From: Telopea speciosissima
Taxonomy: Eukaryota; Streptophyta; Magnoliopsida; Proteales; Proteaceae
Direction of reading: 5' to 3'
NCBI RefSeq assembly: GCF_018873765.1
Contig: NW_025317532.1
Location: 1 to 64,000, forward strand
Length of the DNA: 64,000 nt
Numbering within the stretch: position 1 is the stretch's first letter; each line of letters starts with the position of its first letter. Position numbers and translations under genes: made by a program. The notes beneath the pieces are model-generated. The model worked only from the letters and a program-made list of their open reading frames with translations, had not been told where the DNA came from and ran no database searches. Below are positions 12,247-24,514 of this stretch, in pieces.

Positions 12247-14810
12247 CAACAGAGAGAATCAAAATCAGGGGGGGGGGGTTGGGGCATGGTAATTCATAGC
12301 CAACAGCAATATATCTGAGATTCAAGAATGAACAATAGAAAATGAAAGAAAAGAGACAATAAAATGGGGACAGATTTGTTCATAGGAAATGACATAAGGA
12401 AAATAAAATAGGGAAGGTGGATATACCTGCGGGTCTTGTATGGAGCTCCCAGCACAATCGGCAATGGTGATGGCCACGAACCAGTGAGGGTGGGGATTAT
12501 TACAAATTGGGGAAATAAAGTGGGGAGGGGATCAATTACAGACTACTCACAGAGAAACGAACATGATAACAAATGAAAATAATGAAAATAAAAGGGGAAA
12601 ACAACTTGAATCGGCTCCCTGGACGCTTCAACAAAGGCTTACGGAGCTTTGCTATTGCTGCACTTTGCCATCGCCATCTATTTTACAACCCTGAAAATGG
12701 GTTCTAGGAGAATGGATGGGGGTTTCGGTTGGAATTTTTAGGAATACGTTTCAACCGAAGAAGAAGTGGAATCGGCTGTGATGGGTGACGACTTGAACAA
12801 TGGGATAAAATAGAAATGGGAATCGATGCGAAATGGTACAAATAGAAACCGAAAGTTGAAGAAGGAGAAGAAGAAGGTGAGGAGAAGAAGCCTCTTCCTC
12901 GGCTCAAGGGAGTTCCGCAAGCCCTGTCTCAGCCATCGCTCTCCTTTCCTCTCTATTTTTCACTCTCAGTCTTCTCCAAACGGGTCGGTAGGAAGTCGCC
13001 ACCTAGAAAGGGTCTAGGACCCGTAAATATTCCCCACTGGGGAAAGACAAAGGACTCAATGGATAAGGCTGTGTCTACCCAGATCATCGGGCAAGTGTCA
13101 GGTTTTGGACTGGGAAGGTGTTAGGCACCCAATCCGCCCAGCCCGGAACCAGTCATCCTTCTTTTGACCACATGTTTGCAAAAGCTAACTTGCAATCCCT
13201 AAAGCTAGTCATTCTAAATCTAGGTCATCCTAAAACTAGGCACCTAAGACTAAGCATCTATGTATACGAAGTTGTATCCTAAGCCAAATTCTTAATTATC
13301 CTAGACTAAGGTGTAATCAGATAATTTGACAAAATGATTAAGCTACTAAAACATTATACAAAAATATATAAAGCATGGAATATGAAATACAGAACAAACG
13401 AACTTGGAATACCGAGCATGGTAGAAGATAATCTAACTAAGAATATCATGAGGAGTTTTAGAACCTCCTCGGGCTAGCCCAACTCACATCCTTAAGATCA
13501 TGCATCTATGCCCCAAGGGAACCCTAAAATCAAACGTGTCTCAACTCAGGCCACTGGTGGGCGACTACTCCCTTACACGCTCTAAATCAATGATTGGTGA
13601 TGGGGCCAATGCTTAGACACCCATGACCTAGGAGACACCTAAGTAGGGTCCCAAGTGATCCGAAACGGGGTAGGGGACCAACATGAGAACTATGCTGATA
13701 GATCAGAATTTATAATCCCGATACAAGTCATAGCCTCATTGGTTTTCATGGCATGATGTCGAGATCACGTTAAACCCTATATTCTACCCAAATCATTTTC
13801 TTGAAATTCATTTGGAAACCCATAACCTCGGATCAAAATTGAAAGAAATTGGGGAGGACTTATTTAATCCTAAATGGTGAATTGAATGCGCGCAACTCAT
13901 CCCCGGTTGGCGGGGCCTAAATCCAAGGTAAAATCCAAATCGACCCCACACGGCTTTATTAGTCAAAACAAACACGCCCGCCTATAATAGGCAGATCTGA
14001 TTTGTGGAAAGACTTCTGATTCGACGTTAGAAAGGACAAAGGATATCCGGAGCCCTTTATGGGCTCAGATTGGTGACCTTCCTTTACTTAGTTTGAGTCC
14101 CGACGACAAATGGTCTGCCGGTTCTGTCCTCAAGTAAGCAGTCAATGGGCAGCCTTAATGGGCCCAAGTTCAACAAAAATCATCTAAATTCTCTTACAAT
14201 TCATGGATCCGCGCGCTGCAATGATTCGAGCTCAAACCAAACGAAATCCACATGGACATTAGATCGATAACTACTTGGGCCATTGCAGCCCCCGAACCCA
14301 TGTCTTGAAATGGATAAAGTCCAAATCCTATATCCTCAGATTTAATCCCTTTTTAATTAAATGATTTAGCAATCATGAAAGTCCAAACCATAATAGAAAA
14401 CCCACCAACACATGAATATTGATAAGCAAAACAGAACGAACACATTAGCCCAGGCCCAAATACCTAGACAGGCCCACAATCAGATCCAAATTGATCCAAC
14501 CAAATCCACTCTAACAGAACCCGAAATTAAGTTATAGGACCATATCACTAGGGGGTTAGTCAAGAAGAGCAGGCATAGATTCCCCATACGTCGGCCTAGG
14601 CCCTAGAGTCCTAGACAATGAACTACGCCTAAGCACAGGAGAAAGAATGATATACACAAGCAAAACAAATGGGTGCCAAAGCTACTGGAAACGCAGATAA
14701 CAAGAGGGGATTGGGGTCATATGAGCAAGAAACACACAAAAGGGCAAAAAATAATAATAATAACCTAATGGGATCATGATTTCGTTGATCTACAGCCATT
14801 TAAAACAAAT
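12247..14810. repeat. 2.5-kb tandem unit, copy II
   Basis: Aligns along its length with copy I and is slightly longer. The junction to copy III repeats the same CAACAGAG start. The duplication appears to lie inside an LTR-like sequence, since the end of copy III continues into an LTR-like 3' terminus. No coding sequence is recognised. Confidence 0.85.
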
Positions 14811-15567
14811 CAACAGAGAGAATCAAAATCGGGGGGGGGGGGGGGGTGGTTGGGGCATGGTAATTCATAGCCAACAGCAATATATCTGAGATTCAAGAAT
14901 GAACAAAAGAAAATGAAAGAAAAGAGACAATAAAATGGGGACAGATTTGTTCATAGGAAATGAAATAAGGAAAATAAAATAGGGAAGGTGGATATACCTG
15001 CGGGTCTTGTATGGAGCTCCCAGCACAATCGGCAATGGTGATGGCCACGAACCAGTGAGGGTGGGGATTATTACAAATTGGGGAAATAAAGTGGGGAGGG
15101 GATCAATTACAGACTACTCACAGAGAAACGAACATGATAACAAATGAAAATAATGAAAATAAAAGGGGAAAACAACTTGAATCGGCTCCCTGGACGCTTC
15201 AACAAAGGCTTACGGAGCTTTGCTATTGCTGCACTTTGCCATCGCCATCGATTTTACAACCCTGAAAATGGATTCTAGGAGAATGGATGGGGGTTTCGGT
15301 TGGAATTTTTAGGAATAGGTTTCAATGGAGGAAGAAGAGGAATCGGCTGTGATGGGTGGAGACTTGAACAATGGGATAAAATAGAAATGGGAATCGATGC
15401 GAAATGGTACAAATAGAAACCGAAAGTTGAAGAAGGAGAAGTAGAGAAGGAGAAGAAGAAGAAGAAGGTGTGGAGAAGAAGCCTCTTCCTCGGCTCAAGG
15501 GAGTTCCGCAAGCTCTGTCTCAGCCATCGCTCTCCTTTCCTCTCTATTTTTCACTCTCAGTCTTCTC
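14811..15567. repeat. 2.5-kb tandem unit, copy III (first 0.75 kb only)
   Basis: Matches the first part of copies I and II. It opens with a G-run of about 17 near 14831. At about 15568, where copies I and II jump to a GGTCGGTAGGAAGTC block, this copy runs on into pyrimidine-rich sequence. That suggests it holds the original arrangement and the other junctions are duplication breakpoints. Confidence 0.8.
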
Positions 15568-16398
15568 CGTTTCTGCTCCTTCCTTCCCTCTCTAAACTCC
15601 TTTGCTCTCTCTGCCTTTTTGTTCTCTCTGCTGTGCCCTTTTTTTTTTCAACTCCTTCTCTGACACTCTGTCTCTCTCGATCTCTTCTTCTCTTTCTTTC
15701 TTTTTTTCACTCCGCTCTCTGTTCTTCCCTCTCATTCCTTCTGCTCTTTTTTTTTTTTGCCTTTTTTTTCCGTTTTCCTCTCTAATCCGAAGACCTCCCT
15801 TCTTTTCCCGTTTTTTCTTCCTTATATCTCTCTCTCTCTTCCTTGGAGAAACACGGCTCCCCTTCCCCTAGATTAGATTAGAATCTTTTTTTCTAATCTC
15901 TATCTCACCTCGCCCTTTTTAGGGTTTTGGATTTTACTGTTTTACCCATCCCCACTTTAAGTTTAGATATTTCTTTTTCTCTTTTCACTTTAGCCCTTTC
16001 CTCTTTTCTTTCTTCTTTTCATTTTTTCAATTTTACCCTCCCCTTTGATAAGTTAGGGTTTTAATATCCTCCCCATTTTACCCTCACCTTTAGATAGGGT
16101 TTGTTAGATTCTAATTATGTTTCCCATTTTACCCCCACCTTTAGATAGGGTTTTTCTTTTATTTTCCTGTTTTACCCTCCCGCTTTAATCGGTTTAGGTT
16201 TTATTGCTTGTCTTTTTTTGTTTCCGATTTCGACCCTCCAAATTGATCCCTCAATGGGCTTGGCCCAATAAACCTTTATGGGCTGGGGTTTAGGTATTCT
16301 ATTTTATTTTCTTATTTATTCTTTGATATCTAAAACAGATTGCCAGCACTCCGTGTGTCATCATCGCCAGGGAGGGTGACAAAAATTAGGTGTCTACA
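15568..16398 (+). repeat. Pyrimidine-rich 3' part of an LTR, ending TGTCTACA
   Basis: CT-rich DNA followed by a terminal block GTGACAAAAATTAGGTGTCT and then ACA, which matches the usual 3' end of plant Gypsy-type LTRs. The matching 5' terminus and target duplication were not located, so the full element is undefined. The open frames within it are low-complexity Ser/Phe/Leu runs and are not genes. Confidence 0.55.
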
Positions 16399-17472
16399 AA
16401 AAGGAACTAGCATGAGTAAACTGTAGAAAATTAACCAAGATGCCATTTAAAGTGATGGCATTTAATGTCAAATAAATCAAAAAATTAACGCAAGATGCTG
16501 GTCAACTGGATGCTCTGACCAACTGAAACATGCACTTCTGATGGGAGTTGAACAATTTTCCTGGTCCTCTTGATCAATCCAATTAGACAGATGTGAGTTC
16601 TGTTAGCTTTCAAGCATTAGAATAGGGCTTACAACAGAAACAAAAGGAAGATATTCAAATTAGGTTAGATATCAGATCTGAAGGAATCAAAATAACATAT
16701 CAGAAACAGAGGGAGAATGATATGTTCTCATCAGAGGCTGAAGCAGAGAATAAGGAGAACACAAATAGAAGAGAAGTAATAGAAGTGATAGAAAAGAAGA
16801 ACTATATTGTTACTTGTAAGAGATGATTTGGTAGTCTTTGCTGGAAGAATGGAATATTGATTCATAAAAAGACATCAGCATCATTGCATTGTTTTGTTCT
16901 AAATTTTCTCTTTCTTAATGTGGGTTATGGTGTGGATTCTGGTGTTTTAGGTTGATTAAGGATATCAACTTTCATTTAATTAGTTTTCTTTAAAGGTACA
17001 TACTTTAAAGGCATATTTTAGGAAGGACGTTTTTTCTTCTTTTTCTCGTATTATGGAAGGGTTGGATGGGTGTTGAACAGTTGGTCTAACAAATGCTCAA
17101 CTGTTCAGAAAGTAGCCTCCTGACTGTTGAGTCTCTCTTAAGTACATAAAAAGGTGATGCCAGACAAGAATATAGTTTTTTAACTTTGATTGTACACGAG
17201 TATTTTGGCTTTTGTTTTCACATCTCTAAATCTTCTGGAGTGCATTATTTTACCAGCATTTTGGCTGGAAACTGGAATTACTGAATGCATGTTTGTGGAT
17301 AGTGCTTTGGCCCAGAGCATGCCTGAATTCATTCTCCTTCAAGTTATACCCTAAATAGAGTGGAATAGTGAAACAAGATTCATGTAGTAGACCCTTGTCA
17401 GTTGGGATAAGGCATAGTTGAGTTGAGATTAATTCAAATATTTACTTTATTTTCAATTCAATTATTTCCTAT
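16399..17472. other. Intergenic DNA, nothing recognised
   Basis: AT-rich sequence between the LTR-like region and the Copia target site. No domain, RNA gene or clear repeat was seen. Confidence 0.5.
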
Positions 17473-17477
17473 GATAG

Positions 17478-17716
17478 TGTTAAACATATAGAAGATTGAC
17501 ATAAAATAACAATTGAATGGTAAGATTTTGAGTGTCTTCTCCATTGATGTGAGGGTTGAATTTATACAAGATAAATACAAGATACAAGGGATCAATCATC
17601 CCATATTAGTGCCTAATCACTTCCTAAGATATGGCCATGTGTAATGGAAAGAATCAATTAGTATCAATTAGCCTAGTCAGCATATCTACAAATTTATGAA
17701 AACTCAGATGGTAAGA
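17478..17716 (-). repeat. Copia 3' LTR (element on minus strand)
   Basis: Runs from TGTTAAACATATAG to GATGGTAAGA on the plus strand. In element orientation it starts TCTTACCAT and ends GTTTAACA, so the usual TG start is TC here; both LTRs share this. Confidence 0.9.
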
Positions 17717-17727
17717 CTCCCCCTCAA
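17717..17727 (-). other. Polypurine tract of the Copia element
   Basis: Minus-strand TTGAGGGGGAG directly before the 3' LTR, the usual plus-strand primer of plant Copia elements. The pol stop codon overlaps it. Confidence 0.85.
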
Positions 17728-20700
17728 GTTGGAGAGTGAAGGTCACAAACGCCCAACTTGGAATTAAGATGCCGAAAGGGTTCACGTCCAAGGGACTTGG
17801 TGAACAGATCGGCTAATTGATCGGAGCTAGCAATCTTTGTGGGTCGTAGGAACCCCTGTTGAAGTTTTTCACGAACAACATGACAATCAATCTCGATGTG
17901 CTTGGTTCGTTCATGAAAAACCGGGTTGGAAGCAATGTGTAGAGCGGCCTGATTGTCACAAAATAATGGCGTTGGCCAGGAGGGAACAATGCCTAAGTCT
18001 TTCAGCAGATAAGAGATCCAAACCAGCTCGCATGTGGCGACAGCCATGGCCTTGTATTCGGCCTCGGCAGAGGAACGTGACACGATGGTCTGCTTCTTGG
18101 TCTTCCAGGAAATAGGGCTCGAACCAAGAAGAATACAATATCCAGTCATGGAGCGTCGTGTAAGCGGACAAGCGGCCCAGTCAGAGTCACAATAGCCTCG
18201 TAGCTGTAACGAGGATGTAGCAAAATAAAAAATCCCTTGTCCTGGAGTGCCCTTTAAGTACCGTAGTAATCTATTTGCCACATCCAGATGAGGCTGACGG
18301 GGTTGGTGCATGAATTGACTCAAAATGTTCACTGTGTGAGTAATGTCAGGGTGGGTAACCGTAAGGTATATCAAGCGCCCAATAAGCAGTCGATAAATCG
18401 GTGGATCAAACAATAAGTCCCCCGATGTGTCATTGAGGCTTAAATTTTGCTCCATAGGGGTCTCGACAGGGCGTTCCCCAGTGAGCCCTGCATCGACCAA
18501 AATGTCCAAGACATATTTGCGCTGAGAAATGCAAATGCCCTTGGCTGAACGGGCGACTTCAATCCCCAAAAAATATTTCAAGGGCCCAAGGTCTTTGATA
18601 TGAAAATTATGATACATAAAATTCTTGACTTCAGTAATCAAGGATGCGTCTGATCCAGTGAGAATAATGTCGTCCACATAGAGCACCACAAAAATAGAAC
18701 CATGGGACCGATGAAGAACAAACAAGGAATGATCCGCCTGTGACTGTGTGAAACCATATTCAAGAAGTTTGCTTGAAAATTTTGAAAACCACTGGCGAGA
18801 TGCCTGCTTTAACCCATATAAGGATTTTTTAAGCTTGCACAGAATGTTCTCCCCCTTAAGACGATAACCCGGGGGTGGTGTCATGTAAACGTCCTCAGCT
18901 AAATCCCCATGGAGAAACGCATTGTGAACGTCCATTTGATGGAGAGACCAACCTTTAATAGCAACCAGGGCAATTAGAGTGCGAACAGTGACAAGTTTTG
19001 CTACTGGGGCAAAAGTTTTATGATAATCAATGCCCTCCACCTTATTGTATCCCTTGGCTACAAGACGGGCTTTATACCGTTTGATTGTACCATCGGAATG
19101 CCTCTTGATTTTAAACACCCACTTTGAACCAATGGGTTTCTTGTGGGATGGTAAGGGAACCAATGTCCAAGTGCCATTTTCTGTCAAGGCCTTAATCTCA
19201 GTCTGCATTGCATCACACCATTACGGGAATTTCATTGCCTCAGCAAAGGTTGTGGGTTCAGTAGTGCTGGCCAAAGATGTTAGAAAAGCAACATGATTGG
19301 AAGAAAAGCGTGAGTACTGTAAATAATTGCGAAGAGGGTGATGTGTACCTTGGACCAAAGCTGAAGAAGGCAATTGAGACGGAGTTAACGTATAGTGGTA
19401 ATCCTTCAAACGAGTGGAGAGCGTCCTAGTACGTTGCGGGCGAGAAGAGGTGGCAAGTGGGATTGGGTTCGGCCCAGTAGGAGCAAGAGGAGGGTTGGCA
19501 TAAGGGGGGGGGTTCTCAAGGAACCAGGTCGATGGTGTGTGCATGGGTTGGATCCGAAAAAATGTGATCATCATGGTCGGTGATGGGAATGGGTTGCACA
19601 GGAGTGGGAGAGGTGTCGGGTATAGATTGGAAGGGAAAAATTGTCTCATGAAATGTGACATCACGAGACACGAGATATTTTCCAGAAGTTAAATCATAAA
19701 CCCGATACCCTTTCTATGCATAGGGATAGCCAAGGAAAACGCAAGGTGATGCCCGTTTATCAAACTTATGGTGAATGGTGGTGTTACGAGCAAAACAAAG
19801 GCACCCAAAAACCCGAAGATGATTAAAAGAGGGTGTTCTTCCAAATAATAGCTCATATGGGGTTTTACCATCAAGAACTTTGGTGGGTAGGCGGTTGATT
19901 AGGTGGGTGGCAGTGAGAACCCAATCTCCCCAAAATTTTAAAGGTAAGTTGGCCTGAAAACGTAACGCCCGGGCGACGGTCAAAAGATGGCGGTGCTTAC
20001 GTTCCACCACACCATTTTGTTGGGGGGTGGAAACGCAACTGGACTGATGAACCACCCCCAACTGTTGTAAGAAATGGAGGGTAGGATGGTTAAAAAATTC
20101 GGTTCCTTGGTCAGACCGAATAATCTTAATGGGAACCCCAAATTGAGTCTTTATCATGGAAAAAAAATTCTGAATTAAAATAGGAACTTCATCCTTTGTT
20201 TGCATGAGAAATAACCATGTGCTTCTGGAAAAATCATCCACGATGGTTAGGAAATAACGGGCACCCGATAAGGTGGGTGTGCGGTATGGTTCCCAAACAT
20301 CGAGATGAATCATATCAAAACAAGCAATAGTAGATATAGAACTATTAGGAAAAGGTAAACGGGTCTGTTTTGCTAATGGACAAACAGGACATAAATTATC
20401 CTTATGAAAAGAAATATTAGAGTCCAAATGTCTTAAAGAAGGAAGAACTGAAAAAACCGGGGTGACCTAGGCGGCAATGCCATAGGTCAAAAGGCGAACG
20501 AGCAGCAGCAACAACGGATGAAGGAAGAAGATCTAGGAAATAAAGATCACCACGGCATTTACCCATCGCAATAGTCCTCTTCAAGCGAAGGTCCTGAAAA
20601 AGACAAGATGAATCAGAGAAGATAATGGCACAAGAAAGCTGAGAAGTAAGTTTAGGAATTGATAACAAATTAAACCGAAATGTAGGAACATAAAGCACAT

Positions 20701-21049
20701 TGTTAAGAGTCAAAGAAGGGCCCAAAACAATATCGCCTATGTGAGTAACGGGGGTTTGAGTGCCATTAGGTAAGGTTATAGGTAAAGCATGGGATGGGGT
20801 AGAAATATTGGTAAACAGAGACAAGTCACAAGAAATGTGATCGGTTGCCCCGGAATCAATTATCCAAGGGGGGGAACCGAAGGAAGAGGCCAAACTAAAC
20901 TTACCTGCAAGAGATGCTAGGGGATGAGGATTACCAACATTAATCAAGGCCAATAACTGAGTGACCTGATCAGCGAACAAGGTTGGCGCAGTAGGCGTGG
21001 TGGCCACGATGGCTGTGGTGGCCGCAGGGAGGGTGGTGGTGCCGTCCAT
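17724..21049 (-). pseudogene. Copia polyprotein (protease, integrase, RT, RNase H), broken
   Basis: Protease has DSGATDHIS; the pre-integrase zinc motif starts at HCRLGHPG and ends CPVCPLAKQ; the integrase core has DVWEPY, RSDQGTEF and QQNGVVERK; the RT has FLHGD and YVDD; RNase H has CDSDWA and SSAEAEY. Breaks seen: a frameshift near 20420 between protease and integrase, a TAG at 19714-19716, a frameshift near the G-run at about 19505, and a TAA at 19221-19223. The RT-RNase H part (19208-17724) stays open for 494 codons. The start at 21049 is the first ATG after the primer-binding site. Confidence 0.9.
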
Positions 21050-21079
21050 TGGAGAAAAAAATTATTGTCCTATAACCGT

Positions 21080-21094
21080 GCTAGGCTGACACCA
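21080..21094 (-). other. Primer-binding site of the Copia element
   Basis: Minus-strand TGGTGTCAGCCTAGC lies directly inside the 5' LTR. It resembles the TGGTATCAGAGC complement of initiator tRNA-Met used by plant Copia elements, with several changes. Confidence 0.75.
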
Positions 21095-21333
21095 TGTTAA
21101 ACATATAGAAGATTGACATAAAATAACAACTGAATGGTAAGATTTTGAGTGTCTTCTCCATTGATGTGAGGGTTGAATTTATACAAGATAAATACAAGAT
21201 ACAAGGGATCAATCATCCCTTATTAGTGCCTAATCACTTCCTAAGATATTGCTATGTGTGATGGAAAGAATCAATTAGCATCAATTAGCCTAGTCAGCAT
21301 ATCTACAGATTTATGAAAACTCATATGGTAAGA
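21095..21333 (-). repeat. Copia 5' LTR (element on minus strand)
   Basis: Partner of 17478-17716, same length, about 8 substitutions. It is followed by the right GATAG target duplication. Confidence 0.9.
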
Positions 21334-21976
21334 GATAGTATTGCTGCAAGTGAAGGGCTAGTTCTGAAGAAATTCTTTTGTAATGGTTAGGGTTGGTGAC
21401 CGAACCATTGGGTCCTTCCTCTTGTATACGTTTTCCAGTAGGTATAAGGAAGTTTTGAGCAAGGCCCACAGTGCAACATTTGCGGTAGCTCCCAAGTGTT
21501 TGACTCTTCTTACAAAAGAAGAAACTCATTGTGAGATTTCAACATGTTTGATTCTTCTTTTTCTTTTTCTCTTCACCATGGATTATTAGTGAACCATTGA
21601 AATCATTGTTGTGCCTTTTGAAGTGTATGAAGCATCCTGATCTTCAATGGCAGCATTTAAGAAATGGCGGACAGGTGGGCCTAGATTTGAAAGGGCATCC
21701 ATTCTTGGAATAAAGAGGAAACCTGCTAATTAGATGCAAGCTTTGGCTGCCATTCTATCTCAATCCCTTTGCCAACAAAAAGTGGTAAACTAGGAATTTT
21801 AATACTTGAGGTGGCATTAATTAGTTTATCAAGTTGCCTTACAGTATTCATTTGTCTCATCCAGTGTAAGAATGTAGCAATGGAAAACAATAATAATACT
21901 AATACAAACTTGATGGTGCTCATTTGGTTATCTGTTTTATCTTTTTTGTTTCCTCACTTACCCCCCTTTGGTTATT

Positions 21977-22169
21977 GAGTGGATCTTTATCCTCTCAATT
22001 ACACTGCCCGTACTTGACTCAAGTACATCTAACAGAGGAGGCAGAAATGACTATCCTACCCCCAGCCCGAACACACTTCCCTAGACTGCCCGAGGTGGGG
22101 TCCACCTCCCTCTATTAGAGATGTACTTGAGTCAAGTAAGGGCAGTGTAATTGAGAGGATAAACATTCG
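21977..22169. mobile_element. Foldback MITE with 45-bp inverted repeats
   Basis: The 45 bases from 21987 (TTTATCCTCTCAATTACACT...) are repeated in inverse at 22119-22163 with a single mismatch. Direct repeats GGTTATT flank the element at 21970-21976 and 22170-22176. The left end also contains GGATCTTTATCC, the terminus shared with the elements at 163-318 and 3746-4198. Non-coding. Confidence 0.85.
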
Positions 22170-22176
22170 GGTTATT

Positions 22177-23202
22177 TTCCCTGCTTTAGTTATCTTTTTA
22201 TTATTAACTTGTAGCTTGTGATATTTTGATCATTTTAATTGAATTAAGTATTGTCTCATAAAGTAATTATGGTTTGTAGTAAGGATTAAGGAGTAGAAAG
22301 TCAGATATTTTTATCACCCAGAGCATTTTTGGTAATCGGGTTCCCAACTGGATAAAACACTAGGCAATAAATAACTGAATTACCTTGCAAACAGTTAGAT
22401 GGTTAAGATCAACTTATTAGACTCGATATATGAGGCTTTAGATTTCAGGGGATATAGTTGAATTAAAGATTTTATTGTCCTTATCCAACATGTGGAATTG
22501 ATAGTAACCATGCCTTGTGGCAAGTAGGTGGATGAGCCTGATCCTAAATCATGCTGATCCAAATTGGCTAATCTAGAAAGAGTTAAGGGTTACCATTGTA
22601 ATTCGCTTTGTTTCAAGAATTTGTTCATTCTGCCGGTGCAAGTTCTATACCCTGGAGGAGAATTAGATGAAGGCTCCTCCCCCTTGTGCTGTTAGTTTCT
22701 TACCTTTGAATGACAAGCTTTCTATATCTTGCAGGTGATTACCCTATATTTTGGATCGTATAATGTTAAATTAACCACTCTCTCTAATCAGTATAAATGA
22801 AGCTCTGACCTCATTAACATGGTTGATAGGGACTGAAAGGAGCTATTATGACAGTATTCCTAGACCTCAGAGCATCACCATGGAGGTTGCATTGGGACAT
22901 TATGTGTTCGCCCCTTATATACTGATTCTATGGGTGCATGGTTGATTTTTTTTTTTTTTTTAAACCTTTTAAACAAAAGAAAATCACTGTCAGGCTCTCT
23001 CTCTCTCTCCCTCTGGGATTCTTGCACATAGATTCTTAGTAATTTACTCTTTACCACCATTTGCAATAACGAAACAGCTTAATATATCCAATTTTTTTTT
23101 AATACTCATAAACATTTTGTTTTTCCCCACATGCAATTGCACACATACATACGTGAGTTTTTTTTGTTTTTTTTTGGTAAACATACACACGTGAGTTTAC
23201 TA

Positions 23203-23234
<32 letters not shown>

Positions 23235-24322
23235 TAGTAAATATGCACGTGTGGGCAAGAGATAGAGAGAAAGAGTGGAAGGGTGAAGGGGAAAATGACG
23301 AGGATAGGGGAGAGAGGGATTAGTTAGGAAGGGGGGCTTGGGGAGTTGACAAATTATTTTTATTTTTTGCCTATTCGATAGAAAAATTATTGTAGTTGGG
23401 CATGAAACCTCAACAAAAAAATGATGGAGTAGCATTATCTAGGGCGGATTTCGCAAGAAAATTCAACTGACTTACGAATTATCAGGTTGTAATTCTTTCT
23501 TTCTTTGTAGGGTGGGTTTTGCCTTTTGTTTCGGTTAGTTTGTGAGTGTTCTATGCTCCTTGGGCTGGGGTAAAGCGGGTTATGTTCCCCTCAATTGTCA
23601 TTTGATTTTTTTTTCATCATTAATAAAATTTTAGGGACTTCCCCGGGTCCTAGATAATATTCGGAGGTTAACCAAAAAAAATAGAGTTACCTATGTGTGT
23701 ACAACAGCATAAATGCATATCAATGTAATCATAATTCCAAAAAGATTATAAATTCAAGTTATTAATCACAGGGGGAGAGAGTAAGAGGGTAGTGACGAGT
23801 ACTTAATAAGAAAATCTTGAAATTTATTAAAGGAATATTTATATTATTATTCATCAATAAGTTTTGTTGCATCCCTGTTAAGTATGTCAATGAAACAACT
23901 TACCAACTACCACACAGATCTGTTTGGATACGTCAGGTAGTTTCTTTGTTATCAAATAAAAGATTGATGTATAGAGCCAGTTAGAGAAACAAGTTTGCAA
24001 GTCTGATTGCTTTCTTTTTGTATTGGCTTCAACAAGTTATGTCCCCGTGGCCTTTGTTTGCCCAGTGTTGCATTTAAGAAGCGTAAAATAACTTAGTAGA
24101 AATATAGATATTGTAAAGGATGAAAAGCAAACTGAAAAGAGAATAAAAAAGTAACGTAATACTTCCACTGAAATTTACCAGCTGAACCAAGTAGGGGCAA
24201 TCAGTGAGATGAAGAAATGGCAACTACAGTGATTTGTTAATCAAAGCCCATTGCCAAGAAAATTTTATACAAGCATCGTGCCCTGCTTGACCAACCAAGT
24301 ATCAGATGTTGAACAAAAATTA
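22177..24322. other. Intergenic DNA with an (AT)n palindrome
   Basis: No gene is recognised. 23196-23241 is a perfect 46-bp palindrome, TTTACTAGT, an AT-run, then ACTAGTAAA. A CT/GA microsatellite lies near 22998. Confidence 0.6.
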
Positions 24323-24514
24323 TCAAATCTGTTTCACTTTCTCCAAGCAAGAATAGAGCAACTTCTGTTCCAAAAGACTTGACTCTACCATTGTCAGTTC
24401 CCAATTCCCAAACCCAATGAAGAACTTGAGACTCTGAATCCCAGCAATCTTTAGATTGATTGACCTGTCCATCTCAATCCGTTTTTCATGCAACCTCTCT
24501 TTCACTCCTTGCAC
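24323..24514 (-). CDS. Possible terminal coding exon, unrecognised
   Basis: On the minus strand a TTTTAG acceptor is followed by 63 open codons and a TGA. The peptide is charged at first (VKERLHEKRIEMDRS) and then more hydrophobic (LKFFIGFGNWELTMVE). This looks like the last exon of a gene or a relic of one. No upstream exon could be connected with confidence, and I do not recognise the family. It lies 2.6 kb downstream of the SDN stop on the same strand and could belong to a neighbouring decayed gene. Confidence 0.3.
   Translation of the reverse strand: MQGVKERLHEKRIEMDRSINLKIAGIQSLKFFIGFGNWELTMVESSLLEQKLLYSCLEKVKQI

Larger units (their letters stand above)
17478..21333 (-). mobile_element. 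Gag-deleted Copia LTR retrotransposon
   Basis: A 3.86-kb element with two 239-bp LTRs, a primer-binding site, a polypurine tract and a 5-bp target duplication (GATAG at 17473-17477 and 21334-21338). The internal region encodes protease, integrase, reverse transcriptase and RNase H in the Copia order. Only about forty residues of gag-like sequence precede the protease, so nearly all of gag, including any zinc knuckle, is missing. The LTRs differ at about 8 of 239 sites, so the insertion is not very recent. It would need proteins from another element to move. Confidence 0.95.

Noticed and set aside
14831-14847. G-run as a G-quadruplex regulator
   Set aside because: A single uninterrupted G-run at a repeat junction; its length varies between copies and no gene is nearby.
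15275-15871. Phe/Ser/Leu-rich open frames
   Set aside because: Caused by pyrimidine-rich LTR sequence; no recognisable domain.
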